The notes beneath the pieces are model-generated. The model was not told the origin of the DNA. It worked only from the letters and a program-made list of their open reading frames with translations, and did no database searches. From Leptodontidium sp. MPI-SDFR-AT-0119 (Eukaryota; Ascomycota; Leotiomycetes; Helotiales; Leptodontidiaceae), in NCBI GenBank assembly GCA_020726505.1, contig JAHLEZ010000001.1, forward strand, positions 372,001-436,000: a stretch of 64,000 nucleotides of DNA, given 5' to 3'. Each line of letters begins with the position of its first letter. Position 1 is the first letter of the stretch. Both the position numbers and the translations under genes were made by a program. Positions 54,460-64,000 of the stretch are shown in pieces.

Positions 54460-55786
54460 TCAATGTCCGTCCCCGCCACCCTGTTCCTCAGCATCTGGGA
54501 TCTTCTTTGTTCCCTTGCGGCCTCCTCGTTTGATTGCTCCGTTCACCAAATCCTCCATGGCTCTACGATGTGGGTTCTGGTCTCGGGGACGGTAACTGTC
54601 TAGATTGCCAAACAGTCTTCGAGCCTCCTCCTGGTCCTGAGGATCGACGTTCAGTCCGTGAGCGAGCCCTTCAAGATATCCACTACCATAGGCTTGAGAC
54701 ATGTCGGGTTGAGTGGACTGCCTTTGCCTCGGAGGCTTGGTTGTCGCAAGTGGCATAAGAGCCTGGACGTTGTGCTCTAGGCAAGTGGTCCCACTCCTTG
54801 AATGTCGCCAGTTGAAGCAATGGTCTTCAGAGCAGCTATGGTCCACGCAGTACCGGCCTTGATCCAAGCGAGCGTTGGGACAGTTATGCCCGTAACATGT
54901 GTGACTACTACAACATGAAGCTCCTGTCTCAACTTCGGAACCGCATCGGTAGCCGTCAGCACTCCACAGGCATGTGTGAGAATTGCAAAACATGGAATCC
55001 GCGTACATAAGTGACTGAGAACATCCCTTCGAGCCACACGTATGGTCGCTACAGCAGTCCCCGCCCCCGGAACTAACGTTTGGACAGTTAGGATAGTAAC
55101 ATCGGCATGAATCGCAGTAAGCGCCAACTGCCCGACAGCAATTTGTACATCCTGGAGATGGGCATTTGTGATTGACGCAGAATTCAGAGTTGCCGGTTTT
55201 GGTCTCGGGACATGGGGTATGAGTCCATTGGCAACAGTGACGCTTGCAAAAGTTTCGACCGGGTGACATCTGGACATTCGTACACCCATCAACTTGGCAA
55301 ACATGGTAAGCACACGCTCGAGCTCCCGGGTAGTCCTGGCATGCCGAGGAACAGCCTTGCATCTGGCATAGATGAGCATCGCAAACGGCTGCTGCTCCTT
55401 GCTTTGGACGAGTACATCCTGTTTGCGAGCACATGTGATAGTCGCAGTGGATGCTCTGAAGGTTCCTGACGTTTGAGCAGTTGCTCAGCTTGCATTTGTG
55501 CATCTTGCAACCCCATGATGAGCCTGGTAAGGATATTGCAGTTAGAATATAGCATTATAATCAAAACACGGCGATTGCTGCAATGAACCAACAAAGCCTT
55601 AATCGAAGCCGATAACCTACCAAGATTTTCAGAATTGCATGATGAATAGGTGCAAATATGACCTTCGCACCACAACTTTCCACCTTGGCTGAGACTCCCA
55701 CACCTGCTTTTCTTGCACTTGTGATGACGGCAATACGAATATCCTTTCAAGTTGCGTCTCGCACAGCTTATAGACGCACAAGTCAT
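54460..55786 (-). CDS. Protein of 14 tandem Cys/His repeats (zinc-binding type)
   Basis: Exons 55621-55786 and 54460-55523 give 409 residues. Residues 1 to about 300 consist of 14 consecutive units of 21-25 residues with the plan x3-4-C-x8-14-C-x2-H-x-C, for example KLSNCSNVRNLQSIHCDYHM plus C, and SQTGCTRPKQGAAAVCDAHL plus C. The ninth unit lacks the His (CDSCRC). The single 97-nt intron falls inside unit 3 and the join SENL-GSSWGCKMHKC keeps the pattern. The C-terminal 100 residues are polar (KPPRQRQSTQPDMSQAYG, EEARRLFGNLDSY, GGRKGTKKIPDAEEQGG). No signal peptide, so zinc coordination inside the cell is more likely than disulfides. The repeat recalls the C-x4-C-x-n-C-x2-H units in WRKY19-like and some oomycete proteins. 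Function unknown. Confidence 0.8.
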
Positions 55787-57172
55787 TGTTGAATGTGGAA
55801 TCGATGGTATGGAATAAGAGAAGAGGCTTTCTGTGGGTGCTGAGCAGAGAAGGTGGGCTGGGATGAATGCCGCATTATTTAAGACGGGTGGCTAGGCCGG
55901 GCCGGGCTGAGATTGTATGCCAGTTCCTCTCCTTACATGCACAGAAATTTCAAAAAGTAAACAAGGGTGTGTACTGAACTCGCGAGGCGTGAGTCCACGT
56001 CAGGTCGCAGAGCATGTCAGGCTAAATCGGGCACCGACTGGAGCCTGCCATCAGGCATTCACTCAACTTGAGCTTGGGCGCACGAACTACTTGGGCTCAA
56101 CACAATGGAGATGCCGCTGAGAGTTGGGTATCATCACTGCGTGGGGTGATTGTTAACCACAAGGCTGGCGAATACATCTCTCCCTCTTTAAAATAACATG
56201 CTCATCACACTCGGGCGACGGTTTGCAGCCTGCACGCTTTGAAATGCCAAACGGACAAATATTTTAGAACCATGAAGTACAGCATACTGCAAGGAACCGA
56301 AAGAAGAAGCTGGGCTGGAAAGTAAATACGAAATCTCGAATCTTGCTGCAGTATTGTTGCGTCCGACTGCGTCGATGGCAAACAATCTGAAATGTTCACA
56401 GGGCAACAGCCACCATGACTTCAAATATGCCGTAAGAATTAGAAACTACTGCAGATAGAGAACCTTAATGAAATAGCCTCTGCTAAGTATGAGGGGAAAT
56501 CGTGCCCCTAAATGGGAGTGTACTGGAACGCAGAGAGCCCCCATGACTTGACTTGCCAGTAAGGCTATATCCCAAAGCCACTCAAAAGACATCTCGTTAC
56601 AAATGATAACCGCAAAAGATCCCAATCATAACCAATCATTAGTAATAATACCCAAGCAAAGACCGAACAAATTCACAGATTACAGACAGATCTCACCCCT
56701 AGACGACCGCAAAATGACAGCAGATCAAAATTCCAAGGGAAAGCAAGGCACTTGCCAACGACCGACTGGATCGATAATTCACAAACAGAAGCCAACGGGA
56801 CTAGCCAGCAACTATTCAGGCCAAAACCCATCCATTCTATACAAGATGCCCCCAATTCTTCTCCACCACCGCGCTATCTATGCCGCAACATGCATTTGAA
56901 ATCAGCAGTTCTGCTTGCTTGCTTCTTCATCCTCCCCTTTTTGCTTTTCTATTCTGCCTCCACCTTCTCTCTTCCTCTCTTTCCTTCTTTCCATCTTCCT
57001 CTACCACTTCCATCCCAACCATTCCAGAATTCCCGTTTCAGGAGTAGAAATCCTGCGCTTTTTGTACAACCGGACCAGACCAGACCAGATCAGATGAACA
57101 AATATCGTACATCCCCCACCCTCGAATTTACCCCATCACATTCGCACCTCACTCAAACATCGGCGCTTGTCT
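55787..57172. other. Intergenic region
   Basis: Promoter of the Cys-repeat gene and 3' flank of the ARF-GEF gene. A long open frame at 56752-57408 on the plus strand is Pro/Ser-rich and largely antisense to the ARF-GEF end, so it is not called. Confidence 0.5.
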
Positions 57173-60100
57173 CTACTCCGCCCCAGCAGAAACCTCTTCC
57201 TTCAGCCTCGCCGCAAGAGCGACTTCTTGCTCCGGTTCATCTTTCCCCACCACTTTCTCCTCAACAGCCACTTCCTTCGGGGCATCCAAATTCAACTCCT
57301 TCCTCAGATCTGGCAGGAAGCGATCAATACGCTTCCAAGTCTCGACCCAGAGTTTCTCCTGTGAAGGGTCCTTGCTGGGCGGGACGAGGAAGGAGCTGCT
57401 TGACATGACGAGGAGGATGTTCTTGAGACTCTCGAGGACGGCTTCTTCCTGTGTAGTTATTAGTATCATATTCTCTTGTGATTGCAGGAACGAAAAGAGA
57501 CATACCAAGCTATCACCCTGCCCACTATTCATCAACCTGTCCATAATATCTAGAATCTTCAGCCAGAGATCTAGCATGCCATCCCACTTGGACAACAACG
57601 TCAAGTAATGCAAGAAAATCTTGCTGAGTAGCGTCGCAGCCTGTACTCTCGTCTCACTCATGCCAACAGGATCAGAAGAGTAGACTTCCGGTTTGAGGAG
57701 TCGCAGGATGAGCGGGAAAAGGACTTCCCCGAAGATGGCGGTCCATTCTTCGTGTTCTCCTGATGTTAGTTCAGGGGAGAGGAGAGAGCGTTGGAGGGAG
57801 GAGAAGGCTTGGTGGCGGATTTCGCGACAGGGATTGGTGCATTGCGTTGTTAGGGCTCGGAAGATGGGAGACCAGTAGGCGGCCCAGGCTTCTTTGCTTT
57901 CAAGATGCGATTGTTGCATTAGGACTGGGATTCGGGTTGTGAGGGAGAAGATCATAGTGATGGCTTTGACGCCTCTTGCGACGGCTGCATCAACCCTATG
58001 AAATATTAGTTTGGTACTCTAAACAGAGATGGGTGAGAACTTACTGTGGCTGGGGTTGAGGTTTGGGCTGCTTTGGCTGTTGCTGGCCTCTCCGAACCCG
58101 CCTATCCTGCTTCTGCTCAACCATTGAACCAACACTTCCAGCAGAAGCGAAATCGTTCAGCAGCTTCACAGCGGATTCGTAGTTATCGGCCATGATGGTT
58201 GGAGGAGATCCAACAGCAACACCCTCCAATATCTCAAATACGGTTGGTGCAGATTGAGCATTACCTGTGAGATTACGGAGAACAACCCAGAAGTCTGGGG
58301 ATGTCATGATCTCATTTCTGAGTGGTCCAGGCTCTTTGATGCACTGAGTCAATCCTTGGAGGACTAGAGGTGCTGATTTCTCGAGGAGATCTTTTTTGAA
58401 ACTTGAGATTGTGTGAAGCACAACTGGAACGCGCAAGAAATCGTGTTCCTGGAAGACGTCAGCCAGGCCTCAACCATGGAGGAACAGGAATACTTACGTA
58501 GCTAGCATGTAAGAGATGCAAGAGGTAGAACATTGTTCTCGAGATCATGATACTGTGGTAACTTCCAGCATGTCGCATAACATTTTGTAGAGCCTCAGCT
58601 ACATCGGCGCCGAGAGCCATGACGGTCTCCTTGTCGCGAAGAGCGAGCACCGTGCAAAGTTCTAATAAGTATACTATTGCCGGGTCGTAGACAGGTTCAC
58701 TATTAGCGGATTTCTGGCCGTTGGTTGGCGGCGATGTATCTGTTTCCGACTTGACACTGATGACTATTGAAGATGGATCGTCCGGTATTTGAGCCAGGAG
58801 CGCTTCTACAAGCGGCTTCAAAGATTCCACGGGCATATTTCTAAGCAAGTTAGCTTGAGCGACGACAATTTGCACGCCGGAACTTACACGACATTGGCAA
58901 AAACATCTCCCATGTAGCAAGCATTCACACAGTCAACTGTGCATAGCGTGCTTTCCAGCTCCTCATCAGAAGGCTCTGGTGGATCATCTGCCGCATAGCT
59001 GGAAATGTACGAAGTGAAAGCTGAGAAGAGACCAGTATCACTGGGTTTCTGACCACGATCGATGATTTGAGAAGGAGTCTGTAAGGGTATGGGCGATATT
59101 TCTATGCGGTTTGGTGCAAAGAAGGGTGGTATTAGAGAGTTGACGAAGAGGTTTACCCATATGCGAACCAGCTAAGTGGTGGTCAGTTTCATGATTATCC
59201 AAGACAAGGGGGAATGCTTACATGTTTCCAACTGTCGCTGATTATAGCTTCACTGCCTGTGACGACACGGAACAGAACAACAGTTGCCAACTGCGCTTTG
59301 AAGTCACGTCCAAACTTGACAGCAAGCTCGCTAACCATAACGCTGTTCTCACCAACCTGGATCTCGGTGTTGAGAGCAGTGTTTGAAGGTGACTCGGTAG
59401 CTAATGAAGTGATGTAACTTAAGCAGTATACCACTTGATCCACAGCCTCGGTCAGGCCGTACTTGGCAGCAATGCGAGCACACTGGTCAAAACCGGTAAT
59501 GACTCTCGAAAAAACTGCATCGTCGCTTGCAGACATGAACACATATGACAGTGTAGCAACAACAGGTTTCCAGGTAGCTGCAAACATATCCGCATCGTAG
59601 ATGTTCGTGTCGCAAACAATGAGGTTGCCAGCTGACTCGGTCTTCAACAGCAGCTCTTTCCAAGCATAATCGAAAGCGTGTTTGTTGTCATGCTCATCCG
59701 GGAGTATAATCTCATTCGCCTTGATCGAGTCGTAGATGCTCTGGATATAGGCGGGTTCGAAATTCTTGCCACCATTGACACCCCGCAAATTGTTCCCAAA
59801 CTGCTCTACAGTCATACGAGAGCTGTTCTTGAGGTTGGGATTGTAGCTGTCGGTGTTCAGCATGAGAATGGCGTAGGTCAGGACGAAGATGGCATCTGGA
59901 TTTGCCATTGGCTCTGGGATTTTGCTCTTGAAGTAATGTTCGGCAAACACTGTGACGATTCGCTCGATCAGGGCCGATTCTCCAGGCAAACGACAGCTCT
60001 CCACGACTTCTCGCAGTGCCTCATCCACTCGCTTGTCATCAAAGTTGAAGGTGTCAATGAACGCTTCCAGAATAGGCTCGTTGCCTTTCTTGGAAATGAA

Positions 60101-62335
60101 CTCTCCAAACTGCTTCTTCGATATCCGAGCAGTGCCTTTCAAAAAAGTAGCTATCTGCTTGGCGTCCTGCAGGTCATCAATAATGCCTTGTTTATGGAGG
60201 TACGCAAGTCCAGCTTTCGGGCTCTCGTTGAATTTCTGGGCTCCTTGAATGATGATCTTTTTCCTTCTCCGCTTCTCACGAAGAACTTTCTGATCTGGGT
60301 ACCCTTCGAATTGCGGTTCATCATCAAGTCTATCTGCGATGAATTGGATGTAACCCAAAAGTGCATCCAGACACAAAGGCGGAACACTAGTCGTGCTCCA
60401 TGTTGCCGAATCTGGGATTGCGTTTCGAGACAAAAGTCCCACCATATCTTCACACAAGTCGCTCCGGTCAATTTCACAATCGTAGTTGATGAACAGCTCA
60501 ACCATGTAACTCGGGATCCGTGCAAGAGCTCCAACACTCTCAACCATTGCTTCTCTGGCATCTGGTTTCCTTGATCCACCTTCCATGCCAAGTTTTTGAC
60601 GATCCTTGACAGGCACAGGAGTTGATCTTCCGCTACTTGTTTGTGAAGGCGGTGGTTTGACGAGTTTTGGGGCTTGAGGTACCCCGGCGTACAGAGATGG
60701 GTCAATCCCTGGCTCTCTCGGTATTTCAACACGAGGATGTAAACATGCAACCAGGTATGACAAAAACAGCTCTTGCTGCAGCTTCAGAACACCTCTACAC
60801 GTAGCGAGCAGCGTCCCAGCAACAATGAGTGACTCGTGTAGAATGGCCATGTTGTCGGATCGTACAAGTTGGAACAAGTATCTGCAGAGGCGGTCTTCTG
60901 CAAGAGTCGCCAGTGAAGGATGCTTTCCAATTGAGGGCCCAGCAACTTCCAGAGCTACATCAATGATTCTTAGAGCCATTACTCTCATCGCATCAGCGTG
61001 TTGGCGATCATGGGGATCTAGCAAATCCACCAGTACTCGGAACAGCTCCCTTATGGAAGGTAACGAATATGGCTTGATAGGCGCTTCATCTGATGTCTCT
61101 GAAGCAGGTCCAACTCCCATTTCTGAGCCATTGTCCATTGATGTTGAACCTGAAAGGGCTCCGCTTCTAGCCTTGTCAAAACTTGACGATGGCCTTGAGT
61201 CTGTCGGCGGAGTTGCTAGAGAGGACTTAATAGCATCATTGCCATTCGCCGAAGGGTCCATCTTCACCGTATCCATATCTTCCTTTGTCTTCTCATCTAG
61301 AGCTTCTAGATCATCCCCAGCTTCAATCTCAAGATGTTTTAACCGTTCGAAGATCACTTGGGTCATTTTGACCATTGATATTTCGGCTGAGCGTCGAAGC
61401 AGCTCTGATAGCCTGGCCTGACAGCACATGCTCAATCCTGTTTCCATCATCTCGCAGACGCTTTCGTCACTTAGTAGATCCCCTCCTGGCCCAGACAGCA
61501 TTCCCTCCATAAGCTTCAATATCCGCAGAAGTACAATCTCGTCTGCCGCAGAGTCACTGGCTTCGAATCGGCAATGTGTGATAGCCGCAGAGAGGGATTG
61601 CATAGCAAGTGAGAGGCGTGGAGAATCGGGACTTATAAGGTTGTAGGAGAAGAATTTCGTGATGGCAACGAGGGCGAGGGAGGTGATTGGGGCGGACGTC
61701 GCAGAAGCTTGAATAACCTGGAGGAAAGGATGTAGTAGAGACGGCGTATCGAACTGATGTATATCTGCTTGACATTAATACATAGTTTCCAGAAATACGA
61801 AGCTCTCCTTACCTTTGCAGCCCGTGAGTTCACGCCTCAGTCGCCCAAATCCAGCCATTAGAGGATTGTCCTGCATGCTCTTCCCTTTCTTCCCCCGAAG
61901 CCCCCATCGGTTCGCCAGACCTCCATCATCTCCATCTGCGAGTCCTATGGAGGACCTGTTCTTGCCTCTTGTCTTTCCAGGTTCGTCTCGCGGTGTCGAA
62001 GGTCTGGAGCTCTGCAAGCTTGGGGTCATGGGGCTGGAGCTTCCCCCCAAGATAGCAGATACCGAAGAATGCGCCCATCGAGCATGCTTTCGCATGGCAG
62101 AAGTAACAGTGATACATTCTGTGGTGATCAAGGCAACGGGGTCAACCGCCACTGAGACGGTAGATTTCCTGAGAGTACTGCTCATGGCGCCGTTGTATCG
62201 CGGTACTCGCTCGATAATTCTGCTTGCTTCAAGGGCCGAGGACGTGTCGGTATCGTGTACGGAGGAGGCTGGAGAATAATTTATCTGTCCAGATGCTTGG
62301 GAGTTCACGGCGACGGCGACGGCATCATTGCTCAT
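57173..62335 (-). CDS. GEA1: ARF guanine-nucleotide exchange factor, Gea1/2-GBF1 type (Sec7 domain)
   Basis: Large Golgi ARF-GEF that loads ARF with GTP to drive COPI coat assembly. Exons 61813-62335, 59222-61767, 58888-59171, 58498-58840, 58045-58448, 57506-57995 and 57173-57448 give 1621 residues. The N-terminal DCB region begins after a Ser-rich leader (ITTECITVTSAMRKHARWAH); the HUS-type region includes CEIDRSDLCEDMVGLLSRNA (FVNYDC-like, residues about 600). The Sec7 domain spans about 680-880: KGTARISKKQFGEFISKKGN, the glutamic finger loop SCRLPGESALIERI and FVLTYAILMLNTDSYNPNLK. HDS regions follow. The last intron (57449-57505, 57 nt) is a multiple of three without stops, so retention would add 19 residues. 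Filamentous fungi usually have one gene for the two yeast paralogues; the symbol is family-level. Confidence 0.95.
57449..57505 (-). other. In-frame 57-nt intron of the ARF-GEF gene
   Basis: GTATGT donor, TACTAAT branch point and CACAG acceptor. It contains no stop codon in frame, so spliced and unspliced mRNAs would both be translatable. Confidence 0.75.
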
Positions 62336-63020
62336 AATGTGCTTGTAGGCTGGCGCAGCATGGATCCAGCTTCGAAATTATGAATTAAAAAGCTGGCCTT
62401 TTTGGTCTATGCAGTCGACAGGTAGCAATCGACTGTAAATCTTGTCGTGCTATGATGTCCCCTGGTGGTACAAATATAACCTCCCAAGACGTCGAATAAA
62501 GCCCGAGCCGCAAGGCTCAGGACACGTTCAATCCATCATATTGATAGCACGTGACCGCTTTCTCGATCAAGATCTTGCCCCTGTTCTTGTTACGAGATGT
62601 GGCGAACTAGTACTAGACAGGCAGTTGCTTCATTGTGGTGTCACTTCAAAGTTCGTTTTTATGTTCAATATATTCTCTCATTGCGCCGTCTATACTTTTA
62701 CAAAACTCCCGCCCAAATTACTAACGAAGCAGGCTTGGCTGAACAAGCGCTCCCATTTATAACAAGAATGCCGATATCATCCTCAGATGAACAGCCTATG
62801 CAATTCCGAACCTGCGCCTAATTGCTCACCATGTCCGGAGACTGAGTCGTCCGCTGCAAATATAATCCTACAGCCGACACGAAGCCACCTTTGCTTCGCA
62901 CGAGACTGAGGCAAACAACAGTCAAGTAAATCCTACACTTCGTATAAGTTCGTCTCCAATACCTATTTACGTTAACGAGAGTTGAGGCGACATCGTAGTG
63001 GGGGATTGACCTTGTGCGAC
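62336..63020. other. Promoter of the ARF-GEF gene and 3' flank of the mannosyltransferase gene
   Basis: 685 bp, no coding frame of note and no clear TATA box. Confidence 0.5.
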
Positions 63021-64000
63021 TTATTGCCCTTTTGATGGCTTGTCCTGCATAGCAGCGACCTTTGGTGGTTTGGATTCGTCTTTGGCCTCTGCTTTCAATT
63101 CTGGCTTTGTCTCAACCTTAGCGTCTGCTTTGGTCTCGGGTTTTGCAGCAGCAGCAGGGTCAGATTTAGTAACATCAGCCGCTGCGGCGTCCGCCTTCTC
63201 CTTTTCCTTCTTTTCCTTCAATGCTTCAGCTTGGATATCGGTCTTGTCCTTCTCCCACTGGCTGTTGGGATCGGCGAATTGGTCCTTGATCTTCTTCATT
63301 CTGTCGGCACGCTCCTTTTCTTCGGCCTCGTGTGCTACACGTTCCTTTTCCATTTCCTAAAAAATGTCAATATCACGTCTCACCAAGCAATTATGGGATC
63401 CTTACCTCCATGTGGCGAATATCATCGACACTAGGTTCATACAAATGCCAGATAGTGTAGTGGGGTAATCCAACAACCGAGAATTGCATACGCTTAGCCA
63501 TCTACCTTCTGTTAGTAATGTTCGGAGCGGAATTTTGAGATATTCTGACCTTTCCAAACCCTTCCGTCTCGGCATGCTTCTCAAAACTGAATGCTGGGAA
63601 GTGGACACCAGATCTGAAAACCTTTGCCTTTGCCAGGATACTGACACCTCCCACACCATCAATGTCCATCTCCATATCAGGGTCACCGTATGGGTCTCGA
63701 AGGTAGGCAAGATGGGGTCTCCAGGTAGCGTATTCCGCATATCCCTCAACAATAACAGCATCTTCATCAAGCGTATCTGCCAATGCCAATGCAGTTTCGG
63801 ATTCCTGCCATGAGTTCAGGTCATAGGGTTGTTCACCGCCAAGCCAGTCTGGAAGGGGTCGCCAAACATCTAGAGTTGTTTGTTAGCATTCGGGGGTTCA
63901 TTTTGCCAATGTATGCTGTGCTGAACTCACTTGGTACAATCACATCCTTGTTGTGTCGCATCAGATCCTCCAGAATAGTAAAAGGTGCAGTCTCAACATC
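63021..64000 (-). CDS. ANP1: Anp1/Mnn9/Van1-family alpha-mannosyltransferase subunit, probably Anp1 (5' end outside window)
   Basis: Subunit of the Golgi M-Pol complexes that extend the alpha-1,6 mannan backbone on N-glycans. Exons 63931-64000 (cut by the window edge), 63550-63869, 63406-63501 and 63021-63356 give 273 visible residues. The family core is clear: VPNVWRPLPDWLGGEQPYD, LNSWQESETALALADTLDED, AVIVEGYAEYATWRPHLAYL, DGVGGVSILAKAKVFRSGVH, FPAFSFEKHAETEGFGKMAK and GLPHYTIWHLYEPSVDDI. The RPLP and EQPYDLNSW stretches fit Anp1 better than Mnn9 or Van1, by memory of the family. After the core there is a Glu/Lys-rich helix (EEMEKERVAHEAEEKERADR) and an Ala/Lys/Pro tail (KPETKADAKVETKPELKAEA), an unusually charged extension. 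The catalytic DxD region lies partly outside the window. Confidence 0.92.

Noticed and set aside
56752..57408. 218-codon plus-strand open frame
   Set aside because: Half of it is antisense to the last exon of the ARF-GEF gene and the rest is Pro/Ser/Phe-rich CT-rich DNA.

Overview
The window reads as nuclear DNA of a filamentous ascomycete (Pezizomycotina, plausibly a leotiomycete, though I cannot prove the class). The evidence is many introns of 42-70 nt with GTAAGT-type donors and CTAAC-like branch points, a HET-domain gene, fungal-only families (fungal_trans factor, Anp1-type mannosyltransferase, membrane pepsin-like protein), and repeats carrying a repeat-induced point mutation (RIP) signature.

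Layout. 1-13.4 kb is a gene-dense housekeeping block: the 3' part of a SNF2 chromatin remodeller with C-terminal PHD/C5HCH fingers, a small Pro/Gln-rich gene, an unknown Ser/Pro-rich gene, SYF1 (spliceosome NTC), VMA8 (V-ATPase subunit D, eight exons) and a two-RRM U1A/U2B''-like protein. 14-31 kb holds an SGNH hydrolase, a single-pass membrane pepsin-like protein that has lost one catalytic Asp, a 4.5 kb gene-free divergent promoter region, a GPI-anchored adhesin-like protein and a large F-box/beta-propeller/UIM protein. 32-41 kb has a badly decayed gene, a C2H2/fungal_trans transcription factor, a small membrane protein and two more members of the small Pro/Gln-rich family. 41.5-46 kb is a repeat-bearing island: a HET-domain gene between two inverted repeat arms, the left one RIP-mutated. 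46-56 kb is accessory: a secreted Cys-containing protein, an F-box/zinc-ribbon gene beside its own pseudogene, a zinc-ribbon relic, a Lys-rich protein with a partial Cys cluster and a protein made of 14 Cys/His repeats. 57-64 kb is housekeeping again: an ARF-GEF of the Gea/GBF1 type and the 3' part of an Anp1/Mnn9/Van1 mannosyltransferase, both acting at the Golgi.

The most novel item is a roughly 60-residue domain, probably a winged-helix-like fold, present four times in three short genes (5315-5725, 39442-39648, 40326-41089). In two of them it is joined to PQYP-rich low-complexity sequence. One gene has two copies, the second visible only after a one-base frame change. I know of no named family for it. 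Several broken genes in the accessory part break at G/C homopolymers, so some lesions may be assembly errors rather than true decay.

All exon boundaries were inferred by eye from splice consensus, reading-frame continuity and family conservation; none is backed by transcript data.
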